This document shows, piece after piece, positions 32,216 through 45,300 of a stretch of DNA of 64,000 bases. The stretch comes from Brienomyrus brachyistius (taxonomy: Eukaryota > Chordata > Actinopteri > Osteoglossiformes > Mormyridae): NCBI RefSeq assembly GCF_023856365.1, contig NC_064544.1, forward strand, positions 21,366,399-21,430,398, read 5' to 3'. The notes under the pieces were generated by a model that saw only the letters and a program-made list of their open reading frames with translations, ran no database searches and was not told the DNA's origin. Numbering within the stretch: position 1 is the first letter of the stretch; each line of letters begins with the position of its first letter. Both the position numbers and the translations under genes were made by a program.

Positions 32216-34485
32216 TAAATGAATCTGCAATTACAATTACCAATTTTGAATTACAGTTTTTAATTTCAACTTATTTTATCCCAGTATAGCTGTCACAAAT
32301 CTTTTTACTTAAAGTCTATAATTTTGTAATAATAACAAAATAATAGTAAAAGAGCAAGTCTAAATTGTGGTAGCATTTACATAACTAGTTTCTAGTTTCT
32401 AATTTATATTTCTTCTCAACTTTTTAGTAATACATTGAAGATGCTTGTATATTTTATAATACAATTTTGATCAGTTATTTAACACAACTCAGCTTGTTGC
32501 TCATTTATTTAGTCTTATAATCCAAAAGTATAGTGGTAATTTATTCTGAGTTATACAGTTTACATAAATAGTCTACTGGTGAATTGGACACATATCTGTA
32601 GTTTGAGGTCCAGATGAAATTTGATGAAATTGCATTAGTTTTGTTGTCGAATTATTGGTGTAATAAACATGCTAGCATGCCGTTTTAGCCACCAAATCCT
32701 CGTTGATATCGCCACGCTGTCTGTGGGTCACTAGCTCCCCCTTGTGGACGTCCCGAACAGCTCCCCTTGCTTGGCTGCTCTTTTCCATTCTGATGTAGTC
32801 TTTGCTTGGATGGTACTCAACCCTATGCACTTCTTCATGGTTGAGTGGGCTGATCTCACAGATCTATTCAGTGTCTGTTTTGTTTCCATTCTTTTGGAAG
32901 TGCTCTCCCAATCTGTACTTTTAAATGACTTAATCCTTGACTGTCAGACCCCATTTATCTTTGCGTTTGGGATTTTGCCCGCGACTCACTCTCTCTACCA
33001 AGGAGCTGCGGAGGCAGGTACTTTTATTCTGAAATACTGAGCAGTGTTTGTTTGGGCACTAAGGATACTCAAAGCCAATGTGACGCTCATGCTAACGTTT
33101 TGCATATACGTCTATTTACACATTCCAACAAATGACAAATATACTAAACTATCTGGGTGCAATGTAACAGGGCAGACATTCACGCCGAAACTTACAATCA
33201 CCGAGTTATGGGAATAAGGTGAAGGAGTTGGCACAAACCCACATGAGAGATCAGATAAAGCTTTAGAAAAGCATGAGCCGTTCATTGTAACACTTGAGTG
33301 CTGCCCCTCTCGCAATTCCAACCTTTATTCTAATTCTCTACTTTCCTTGGATCTATTAAGCTTTTGCAATTTCTCACCAGCCTGTAATGGCGCCGTCCGG
33401 CCAGCAGATGGCTACATTTGAATGCGCCTGAAAACGTCTTTTCTGAATCTGAAACAGCCCGAGAGGGTGAAAAATGCAGCTAGACAGTACCTGAATTTCA
33501 TTTCTGTGTACTTTAATGTAATGCGATTGTATATGAATGGTTTAACAGTGTTAAAACTATCACGAATAATACTTATTGTTAGTTGATATTACCAAAATCG
33601 CTCCAATCACCGACATTCCCCTTTTCGAGTGTATAATCGCCGACACTCCAAAGTAATGCTGAAGAACGGCTTTTCTTACAGATATTTGAACGCCTGTATT
33701 TTTGAACTGCAGTTAAGTAATGTTTTTAATTGTAAAGCAGATCAACTGGCTGTTTGCTAGTTTTTTTAATCTATTATGGTATCTAATTTTATTTTCACAT
33801 TCAGAATACTTTTATTATCCAGAGGGAAACTGTTTTTGGTGAAATGTTAAGCAAATGTTATTCATTTTAAAGCTAAACTTTAATTTGAATTACAGGAAAC
33901 AAAGATGAAAATGTGTAACTGAAAGTGTAATCAGCGTAAGTAATACTTGTCGTGGTTAACAATGCACAGCCGGTCTACCAATCAAGATCTGAAAGTCTGA
34001 TTGTGCACAAGACCCCAAAAGGGGAAATGTTTTCCTTGCATACAGATCACTGGCATAATAGATACCTTCCTGAAAGATAAAAGCAGGGGACTGAAACCCA
34101 TTCAGCAAATTCTGAGCAGTGAGCCTGCACAGATTAAACGGCTCTGAGAGTCTGAGAAAACTTTGGGTAGCTTATACGAATGTTGCTCTTTATTGGCGCC
34201 GCCGTGCAGATCCCCATTTGCCGTCTTTTAACTCAACCATGAACCTCGACTGGCTCTTAGTGAGAACCAGATCCCTGGCGGTGCCGCACGCTTTCCATTT
34301 CGCTGCATTTTTTCTGACAGACAGAAGTTGTGTATACAGGATACTAGTATTTCCTCTCAGGCTCCAGCCTCAATTTGAAGGACTGTAAAAGACTGAACTG
34401 CTTCCAGCTCTGTGGGCTCAGAGCTGGCAGTTGCAAACAGCCCACACTCACAGACAGCTTTTGGTCAGACTTCATGCTACACGGA

Positions 34486-34710
34486 CCCCCCCCCCCCCCC
34501 CTTCTCCCTCTCTTTCTCTCTCTCTACTTTCTTTTCACTTTCCAGGAGGACTTATCCAGATGCAACTTGCTATGTTATATTGAAAGGGGTTTCAAAGAAC
34601 AAAAGCAGTTTTCATCCATCCATACATCTTCTAACGGCTTATTCCAGTCATATATGTATATATATGTGTGTGTATGTATGTATGTATGTGAATATATGTA
34701 TGTGTGTGTG
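34486..34710. repeat. Simple repeats: C16 run and (TATG)n
   Basis: Sixteen C at 34486-34501 followed by a CT-rich stretch, then a TATG/TGTA microsatellite at about 34650-34710. No feature is seen from 34710 to 35560. Confidence 0.8.
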
Positions 34711-35559
34711 TGCTTGCAAGTTATTGGTACATTACAGTTTAACGTGAGATGGCTTGTTCAGTGCCAAATTAACGCTATTAAATACATTTAATGAATAATG
34801 CACAAGTTAAAGTTGTAGGCTATTACTGCTTTTACGGAGTGGTTGGTGCTGAGGACAATGTGTGTGATACACAATGCAGCGTTAGGGTTAGCTTGCTTTA
34901 GTAAAAATGGAGGCCCAGTACTATAGTCAAAATTAAAAATTACAAATTCAAAACACAGGCTGCATGCTTTTAGCCTTTGGAGTAACGTTGTCAGAAAAGC
35001 ATTACTGTAAATGTAAGAATGTACAGTTGCTCCTGAGGGTAAAACACATTTTGAGTTTGGGTCCATTTTGGTTCCCAATTCCTATTATTTTCTGCATACA
35101 TATACATGAAACATTCACATGTAAGTACTGCAATACCATTTGTGCTTCTGGCCCATGCTGTAAAGTTTGTAGTAGCTTGATTTTGAGTAGAGTTGATTTT
35201 ATTTTGAAGAACTTAAACACATAAAATACTGCAGCACATCGAATTAATAAATTTTTAGTGCTTATTTTATGTTTTAAATGATATATTTCTTGTAATAAAA
35301 TAAAAAGAGAGAATTCCACACACTAAGAACCCTTTACAAAAGACAATCAACTTATACCAATTACATTAAATACATAACTAGCAATACTAAACATAAAACA
35401 AATCTAACTAAGCCTCATCTACCAATCCCCTTCATGGCACCTCACTGGTACTACCTGATCACTGGTTGGGCCACAGGAGATAGATTAAGAGGTAAACCAA
35501 CACTCCAAAATAAAAGTCCACTATAAAATCAAAGAATCTTTGCCCATAGTGGGGGAGGC

Positions 35560-36330
35560 TAGCCAGCTCCCTCACACCAGAATATGGAAAACATGGCTGT
35601 AAGCCAGTTCCAAGGACTGGAAAAAATGACCATCACAGGAAGGATGACAAGCAACACAACTATCAGATATCCAGAGGATTGCACAAACCTATTCCCTCAG
35701 TCAAAAGGCGTGATCGAACTCCTGAGCTGTTCCTATTGGTCTTCAGCATCACCTGAGGTGTGGAACCCTGTGGTGGTTCCTGGGCCAAAGCAGGAAGTGA
35801 CCTGAGGAACTATTTCCAGCCAGACCAGTAGGAGCAAAGTGTTTTCTGTAGGGTTCGGATCAACATCACCTGTCATCCAGAAACTGCAGGTGTTAGCATA
35901 CTGCTTGCAGGACAAACTGTCAATCAAGGCTCCCAAAGTAGCCATGCCAACATTCCCAATTCCCAGGGTAGCAGAAGAAACAAAGCTGTCACCATCCAAC
36001 ATCCACCAGCTGCCATGTCAGTCATTCTGCTACCATCGCCTGTCCCAGAAGTCTCCAGCCAGGGACTGTCATGAGTGCATGATGGGCCTGCATATTGGTA
36101 GGTCAGGGCTGTGCAAGAGAAGGCCAAATATCTAAAGCCAAACCTTCCAGAAAGATCTGGCTCTGGATCTAAGCCCTGCAGGGCAGCACCAAAGGGGGTT
36201 CTGTCAGCCTCAGTCCACCTGGGTTTATCTGACCTGGTTGCGCTGGTGGCTGTCGGTGTTGCAGCTTGTGGCCTGCAGGTGGGCCCGTATTTGGGTCATG
36301 TGAGTATGAGCTGGTAGGATGTCCTCCTCC
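35560..36330. other. Unrecognised block of more complex sequence
   Basis: Less AT-rich than its surroundings with several medium open frames on both strands, none matching a family I know. Could be a decayed mobile element. 36330-39363 is AT-rich and holds the presumed ATOH8 3'UTR at its right end. Confidence 0.25.
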
Positions 36331-37379
36331 ACCTATGGGGCTAGAGTGAGTCTTCAGTAAAATGACTGAAGAGCCCTGGGCAAACTCTAATTATGTCCAG
36401 CTTAGTTCAACTTAACCAATATTACAAGGACTTTGTACGATCAGCTCAGCTACTAGACAAAGCCTTACCAAGATCTGTAGCTATAAGAATGCATTCAATC
36501 GTAGGTCATCCGCAAACTCTCTTCTAAGTACCAGTATGCTTACACTTTTACAGTATATTCCTCTGTTGGGGGGGGGGGTTACTCCTTACTACATTAAAGG
36601 GAAATTCCAGCGCAATTTAACAATCTCATGTTGTTTGCAAAGTAATAGAACAAGCGTTCTCGTGTTTCTTGGCGTGTGGATCACGGCCAGTACTTGGCAG
36701 TTTCATACAGTTCTCAAAGAGAATTTTTTTTACTATTATCTAGGCTACTGTTTACCTTTTTATAGGTTTAGAATCCAAAGGGATAAGACTACATTCTCTC
36801 TTAATGCATTCAGCGTTTACAGCGCTCATATTCCACAGGCTGAGTGCCCGGATTTGCCAAACATGTATTAAGTTGCTGTCAAATTAATAAGGTGAGGTTG
36901 TGTTTATTTACATAATCATACTAATACTCAAAAAATTAAAAACAGTGCCTACAAATTCCTGTCAGAGTCATGTTGGTTAGCACTGTTAAGTTGTTCCTGA
37001 CACTTGATAGATTTCCCTGACAGAATTTGTTACCAGGCAATGACAGGCTTTGTCTTGAGGAGAAAAGGCTAATATTACAATATCCCTTTGAACAATACTT
37101 ACTCACCACACCACTGATATTCCACCTTTCGATACCCCCAATGTGTTTTTTCCACTAATACCCCCACACAATAATGCAGGCATGTGGCTCACACTTGGGG
37201 GGAGAAGGGGGTGGTTATTTCCTCTCTTGAGTTTCCATGTTCCCTCCATACTTGTTCCTCTTTGTACATGCAGATAGGTGATCTTATGTTTCTAACTTGC
37301 CATAAAGTATGATGGCACGTGCCACTGTACGTGTTTGTGACACCCTGGTGTCCTGGCCAGGGTGTTCCCTGCCTTATAT

Positions 37380-39363
37380 CTCATCTAATTTATTAAAATA
37401 TCTTTGTAACATCGTATGTCTATCAGAATACTTATAATATTGACGCCTGATGCCGGTCATGACCTCAAGAAGAAAGTAGAATGTCCCAACTTGTGTTTTT
37501 TAATGTTGCAGATGTAAATGTATTTTACAGTGTATCTCCAAGGACAACCAGCAAATCATATCTTCACTGTAAAGCATCAGCTGCAAAGAATGTTCTAGGC
37601 AAATCTTGCACACTGGGCTGGACAACAGAACTTCACTGGTTCTCAGATGTTTATTAAGATGTTATAAACAGAACTTGCGCCAAGCATTATAATTTTAGAT
37701 TTAGAAATCTCACATAGTAAGTATACAGTCGTACATAAAAGTTGTTTTGCAAGAGCTAAAATAAATTACCGCTCTAAGGATTAAAATGACATTGCAGCTT
37801 AGGTTGTGCAAACAATCCTTCAATAAGCCCATATTCTAGATCAATGGTTAATGACTAGAGCAGACACTGAGTAGTATAGTGAGAACAGTATCTTAGATCT
37901 GCCCGGTAATGCATATTAGATTAGGTTAGAAATCAGCAAGATTCATATATAGGTGATCAGCCGATATTCAGTAAGTATAAGAGCACATCTCGAAACTGTC
38001 TTGCACTGTGATTACTGAACAGAATACCCAAAAATAATGTAATTTTTTATGAAAATTAGCAACAGGATATTTATTGAAATTGCACATTTGATGGCTGTCT
38101 TGCCAAGAAAACATCTTTCCCCAGAAAAAGTCAAGCCCCTGAAACAAAAAGTCTTTCTGAGTGAGCTGTCAGTCAGCCGCTGAGGATGGTGTGCATTCGG
38201 GTTCTGCTTGAAATTCACTGGCACGTGGCATTTCTTCCTCAGTTGTACATCATTCACCTCTAACATCAGCAGCGATTACCCCACGTTTTCAATGTTAGCC
38301 CACACGTCTAAAATCTTCCTTCATATAACCTTCTGATTTCCCTTTAAATCACCTTAAAATTCTTAGAACAAAGTCACCACTTCTTTAATATTGGTATTCT
38401 TGTATATTTGATGAGATATAAAATGTGTGTGTCAATCTGTTTAAATTTCCTAAGAAAGGACAACAGTGGTGCATTTTAATTTGACAAAATACAGCCTTCA
38501 ATGGTATTTTGCAAACGATGTTTTGTGATTGTAACCTGGTGCATAATCAGAAATGCCTACTTCCAAACTTACATTCAAGCATGCTGAAAAATCAGTTCAG
38601 TAAACAATTCATATATAGCAAAGAAAAGTTGTGTTGAGAGCTAGATTACTTGGGGGAAATGAAGAAGCAACCAAAATGAAATGACCGATTATAGTGAAAT
38701 AGTTCACTGCTGAAATATTCCAGAGTACCCTGTTTCTTAGACTACAATACTGCTGTATTCTTAACTTGGTGTTAATGTTTTTATCTTAATGCTTCATATT
38801 TGGCATTAAATGATCTAATATTTAAAAATAAAAGCTGAACATTTTACAAAAATGGTAAGAGGACATTCACATATGTGAAGGAAACATCATTATGTTTACA
38901 AAATTTATCTTGGGAGGAAAAAAAGCATTCAGCATTACTACACAAGATATCTGTGGGTTAAAAAAAAACCAGCAAGTTCAGAAGCATTTGGTTTAGATGT
39001 GATGTATTTGTTAGCTTCCATAATTCATCCTGTGGTTACAGTCTCTGACTAGCCTGAGAAACCTCTGGCCGTTTCAGTAATGAGTTTTAGATGGCTGTTC
39101 AGCCTCAGGTCAAATGCAGCTCTAGGAAAAGTTAAGGCTACAGAGTGGGGCGCTCGGGGCAGAGCCAGGGTTGAGTAACGGGGATGCCATTGTGCGTCTT
39201 GTGGGCAGGACGTAGAGCTGTGCATAGAGGGAAGCTGGCAGGAGACGGGTGATGACCTTCTGGACAGGAGGTCTACACAGGCCGTGTAGAAACAAACAGA
39301 GAAGCCTTGTCTTCTCAACATGTCCCAGCATGTTTCGAAGGATCTGTGGGCCTTTACTCCAGC
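37380..39363 (-). other. ATOH8: Probable ATOH8 3'UTR region
   Basis: Repeat-free, AT-rich sequence after the stop. Minus-strand AATAAA signals occur as TTTATT on the plus strand near 38050, 37650 and 37389. The true end cannot be chosen from sequence alone. Confidence 0.4.
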
Positions 39364-39369
39364 TTACTC
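39364..39369 (-). CDS. ATOH8: ATOH8 exon 3, coding part (Glu + stop)
   Basis: On the minus strand TTTGTTTTGTCCCTCCGCAG is followed by GAG TAA. This gives the same KKRKE ending as mammalian ATOH8 and a strong pyrimidine tract supports the acceptor. The exon continues as 3'UTR toward lower coordinates. Confidence 0.85.
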   Translation of the reverse strand, partial: E

Positions 39370-42300
39370 CTGCGGAGGGACAAAACAAAGAAAGTTGCCG
39401 AGATGTCAAATTACGATGATATAGCCATCTTGGTAAAGTTACACAGGTCGGCATGGTAGCTCCTCAAATACTCACGTTCTGTAACATTACCGTCTGCCTC
39501 GATTACCGAACACACTCTGCTATGCGAGTCTGAGAATGTGCAGACCATTGGAATGCTGACTCATTTTACTGCAAATAAATCCTGAACTTTGAGTACCTTT
39601 CAAGCATATTGGCAGCAGAGGACAGTACATCAAGCATCTTGTCATTGGCATTTGATGTCATCCCCACTACAGTTAAAGGTTTATAGAAGATTCAGTCTAG
39701 AAATTGAGCATTTTGTGCATTAATGATAAGCTCTGCAAGTATTCTAAACAGTGCAAGCTAGGAATGGAGAGCAGCAGAGTTCTGCTGAAGTCTATTTCTA
39801 TGTATATATAGAAATTACTTCCTGTCCTTGATCTGAGAGAGCAGACAGACCCCAGTCTCCACAGAAAATAAATTAGTGTGATTTGAAGGGAACCATTTCA
39901 GGAGGTCGAGCTGTGATTCCAGAAATCCAAAGGGAAAAGGACTATCCTGTCTCGTTCCTCAGGAAGTGGAAAAATCACAAAGCTGACGGAGCTAACAGCC
40001 ACCGTAGAGAAGGGCTCTGAATAGGGCAGCTCAACCAGCAAATACTTCCCAAAAAAATCAGGCATATAGAAGAAATATTCCTACTCTCCACTCATTTCAC
40101 ATGGAAACTTAGGTTTCAGGGATGAGAAGAATCATAGGAGTGGCAGATGACATGAATAACAAGTCCCAACAGAAGAGCTATTCTTTCCAAATCAAGTAAT
40201 TCTCCGTCAAGAAGAAGGGTTTCCAAAAATGTGGTGAGAACTTTGACAATGATGTTAAGCTATTATACAGTACGGAATGATTCATACTGAAGATATTAAA
40301 CCATTGAAACTATGGCTGTAAGCCAGTAATAATGAAGATAAATCTTTTTCATTTTTGTCACAAATATGTAATATACATATTATATTAAGTGAGCAACTGA
40401 AAACAATGTATGAAAGCATGAAAGATTGTAATGTAAACGAAAAGATCTCATCTGCTCCGTTCAAACTGAATAGTATATCAGCCGGTTTTACAGGTAGTCC
40501 TTGGGAAACATCTACAGAAGCATTAATCACAGCTTCAGAGTCTGGGATATGAAGCTGATCAACTGAAAAGAGAAACAATCTGGGTCTGTGCGGCTCTTTT
40601 AATGTTAGAAATTTTACAGGTCGACTCTGACAGTTAAATCACTGTCTTTCAGCTTCCTGGCAGAAAAGTCATTCAGCATGAAGAACGGAATTGAGGATGC
40701 AATCTAAGTAAAAACTGCAAAGTTGAAGGTAACCATGTTTGACAGCTTAATGGAGATCCGCTTTTATTTCATACAAAGCAAAGCTCCCTTACTTAAAATT
40801 GGAGGTTCCCTATTTTGGTGTCCTGTGCATGTTAAGTTCTGCTTACATGAAATGTCACCCATTACCTTCAGTGCCATTCAAGCTGGAATGATAAGAAGCT
40901 ACTTAAGGTCACCGTCTGCCCAACTAAGAGGCCTGGGAAGTGCACAGTGTTTAAGGAGCAATGAGGACACTCAGTTTTCATCCCTCTTCTGTGACCTTCC
41001 ATGGTACTTCGAGGGTTTTAATTGACCGCGGGAACCCTGGAGCAGCAGTCACTTTTTATAGAGTGACAATTCATCAGGTGACCCTTCTAGAAGGCTTAAC
41101 AGGAATGCGTGTTTAAAAATAGCACCACCTATCACCATCGGAATCGGAGCGATTGATCCTGTTTTTCGGTCTCAGTGACAGTCTGTTGAATGACAGCAAC
41201 TCCAGATCATTATAAATGATCCAACTAAACTTATACAAAGAAACTTATAATACAGCCATACAACTATTTTATAATACAGACACTTAACAATTCAGGTAAG
41301 TTGCTTGGTGGGTAAAACTTCCTTAGTCATGCCTATGCAGCATGAGAGTTTCAGTGAAGGGTGCAGTCATGGTGTGTCAAGACTCCTTATACAATGTAGC
41401 GTTTGACTCACAAAGAATGCTAACAACATTGACAGATAATAGCAGTAAGATGCTTGAAAATACATGTAATAAGTTTAAATATTATTTTTTGACTATATAC
41501 TATAGGGGTGGCATGGTGGTGCAGTGGTTAGCACTGTTGCCTCACACCTCTGGGACCCGGGTTCGAGTCTCCGCCTGGGTCACATGTGTGTGGAGTTTGC
41601 ATGTTCTCCCCATGTCATCGTGGGGTTTTCTCCAGGTACTCCGGTTTCCCCCCACAGTCCAAAAATATGCTGAGGCTAATTGGACTTGCTAAATTGCCCG
41701 TAGGAATGCATGTGAGAATGAATGGTGTGTGAGTGTGCCCTGCGATGGGCTGGCCCCCCATCCTGGGTTGTTCCTTGCCTCGTGCCCATTGATTCCGGGA
41801 TAGGCTCAGGACCCCCCGTGACCCAGCAGGATAAGCAGTTTGGAAAATGGATGGATGGATGGACTATATACTAAATATACTAAAATATTATACTACTAAA
41901 ATACTATTATACTAAATACTAATTATACTTTATACTAAAATATAAATATTTTATTTATATATAAAATATTTTGGTAATATTTGTATTTTTCATGCCTACT
42001 GGGTAACTTTTCATATTGATTCTGAGTATCGATCTGCAACACCAAAATTAAACTAACTAAATCAGGCACACACAATGACTAGAGTAACCAAAACAACTTT
42101 CTGTGTGATTTGCGAATAAATGCACAGCAAACTAAAGTCCCTTCGTTATTGAAAGCAAAGATCCAACCTTAGCAACCAAAGAGTCGTCGAAAGACCTTGG
42201 AGATAAAGGCACAGATCAGGAGGCAGCCATAAAACTTTGAAAAGACACTCAATATCCTTTTCAGCAGTCTGGAGTTGTTCAGGAGGTAGTGGGAATGGTC

Positions 42301-45300
42301 TATCCAGGAAGCTGGTCTACACCGGAGAGTCCCTCCAAAAGTAGGTAACAAGAAGGCAGTCAGTCAATTGAAAAAATGGATAAATAAAATCACTGACAAT
42401 GGATACACAGATTGGCAGGGAATAACAAACATACACATTTTATCTAATTAGAATCTAATTCCAGACTTACTACCATGGCAAAACATTCTAATCATGTTTC
42501 TTCTGCTGCGGTTGTATCAACAATCATGGAAACTTCCCTAATAGAATTACATGTATCGTATGCAGACCACAGTAAATAAAGGAAACCTTCTAGACTGATT
42601 CCACCGAGAAAAGGTGCCCAGCCCACATTGGAACATATGCTTAACCTCTTAAACTTCTGTTTCAATTACTATATATAATTATATGCGATAGATAAATAGA
42701 TTATAGCCAAGAAAACATATCTGCATTATATTCACCAACAACAACTGACTTTTGTTGTAATAACGATTCTTGTCACTCCTCTCCCTTATCAGTACTATTT
42801 CCCAAAGTTCCTTGGTAAATGTGGTACCATCAGTTCTCAAAAGGAATTTAATCTTCTGTCATTCTGACATCCTGACATCTTCATTCAAATATTTAAAAAT
42901 TCAGTGACCAATCAATAAATAATCAACTATATACACACTGTATATACAAGGCACCTTCTTAATTCACTTAAAGTAATAACTGTCTGAAACAGGGTTCCAC
43001 TGTAACTAGTGTTCTTCATCCATCTTCTGCTTAAACGCAATCCTACAATACATAGAATGCAGATATACAAGCCTATAATATGTATGCAACAGAACATGCA
43101 TTCCGACCCCAAGCAGAACCTAGAGACCCATCTGACAATAACATCACATTCCAGAGGCTGTAAAACTGCAGTAGAACTTTTATTACCCTAATTACTATAC
43201 TCAGTACTACAGTTACTGTAATTACACAAATATATTCATACAGGGGCACTAACATATATGAAAGACTATGCCTGTGGGGGAAGATTTCGTTTTTTTTTTG
43301 GAATACAATAAACGGCTTGCAATCAGCTTACTAACTAAGAGCCTGCAGTTTCTAAACATCGTCAATTCAAACATCAACAATTTAAAGATTATACTGCTGG
43401 AATTCCTTGGCGTTGGATAACTTTAAGAAAATTCACTCAGCAACAGAAATATTATGGGATTTATCTGTATTTCAATAGAGAAGTAAATATCACTTTTAAA
43501 TGTTTAGCTACGAAAATACATTTCGTTATTAAAAATGAGGCTAATTTGCAGGCTTAAATAACAAGGCTGCAGCAGCTCCAATGAACTTAATCACCATGCT
43601 CTGCTGCTTGCTTCTCCTTTTTTTCCCTCCCCAGCAAGTATTTTTCCTAGCAGACTTGCTGGCTCTCCCTCTAACAAAGGGATTTCTTCTAGAAGCCCCC
43701 CTGCCCCCGCCTCTGTAACAGCTGCTCTCAGTGTTGTATCCCGAGTGACGACGAGTGTTTTTTATTTCAAAGTGTTTTTTTGGAACAGATGGCTGGGGGA
43801 GAGCTTGGGGAATGTGCCAACACTGGGCCGGGGAGCGCGCCAATTCCTGCAGCGTGTGAGCTTTCCGGGCCCCAGCTCGCGTGCCTTCACCCTGCCCTCT
43901 GCCCTGAGTGGCGCCAGCAGGACTTCCCTGCTAGCGCTACGAACATCTGGTGTCTGGGACTGCCAAAAAAAGAAGCTCAGCGAGGTCCCTACTGAATGAG
44001 CGTACGCTGGGTTAGCACATTAACTCAGAGACAGCAGTGTGTGTGGGGGTGGGGTTAAGCTCACACAGTTATGCTGGGACTAGTCATGTAATACACAAAC
44101 AACCATTTTTCTGCTGCTAAGCTAATTTCACAACAAATACGCTCTAAAAAAAACTGTTTACAGGATAATTCAACACCAGGCGAGATTAACAGCATATCAG
44201 GAATAAAACTGAAACGGAAGTTTTTATCAAGAATACAGCTGAGAGCTGTCAGCTTGTGGCTGATAAGGGCATAAATGACCAGCCTGACTTTCGGTTTGGG
44301 TTTGGCATTTGCCAGAAAGGACACAAACGAAAGGTCAAAGTGCTGAAGAGGACTGGACAGTATGACGTGCGGAAAACAAGTGTGCAGTGGTTTTGCACGA
44401 CAGTGTCAGGCTAGTGCTTCACCAGGAAACTCTCTGCAGCTCGCACTGTCTACATTAATTCCAACACACTGAATTCCAGCATTAGATTTTCAAGCCCTTT
44501 TATAGCCGGCATTGTCCTTATTCCCTGAGGTACCATCTGCTGTCAGATCTCTTTAATTACTTATTAAGTACTTTCATAACACATTCAGCTGTGGAACAAA
44601 TTAAAATGAAACATTCCAGATTAAAGTCACTTCTATATATATAATGTTCCCAAAAAGCTGTATTTTTATAAAGCTCAACGTGGCTGATTGTTATTTATTA
44701 TTAACATCTCTCCCAAAAATCGAGTCTCTTTGATCTTCACTTTATGACTCTGATGTTGTTACTGTCATTAGCATTCGAAGGTGTGGCTATTCCCTAAAAG
44801 TCCGAGGCTTTTCGGCAGAGAAGATTCAGACGAGGAGCCGAACTGAAAAGCCCAGATGAAGTGAGGGGATATTAGTTGATAGTGGTTAAACTGTTAGCAT
44901 GGAAATGAAAGGCCTCCCACCCGGAGCCTTATTCAGGCATTAAAAATCATGCTGATTTATAGCACGTCCTGACATCTGGCTCCAGGAGAGCGCTGAAGGA
45001 AGTTCAGCTCAAGTTGACATGACTTCCATTGTCATAAAACTTCACACAAACGCGCCAATCTGCTTCTTCATCCAGTTGGGCCCCTTTTTCTCCCTCATTG
45101 AAGGGGAAAAAAAATTGGCTGAACATCCAGTTTCCTTTCAAACGCCACTTGATGATGATTTCACTTAATGGGGTCCCTGTTAGGGGTCGTAAAGGAATGT
45201 CTTTCCTAATTAGGACGAGTGCATTCCACCGCCTGTTACCTTTACAAGTGAGAATACCAGATCTTCGTCAAACCCAGAATGAAACCCATTTCTGCCATCC

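Noticed and set aside
34119..34388. 89-codon plus-strand frame
   Set aside because: No family resemblance, no splice context and no repeat; could be chance.
42169..42351. 60-codon minus-strand frame with Leu/Phe-rich C-terminus in ATOH8 intron 2
   Set aside because: Hydrophobic composition alone is not evidence; no conserved motif or splice sites were found.
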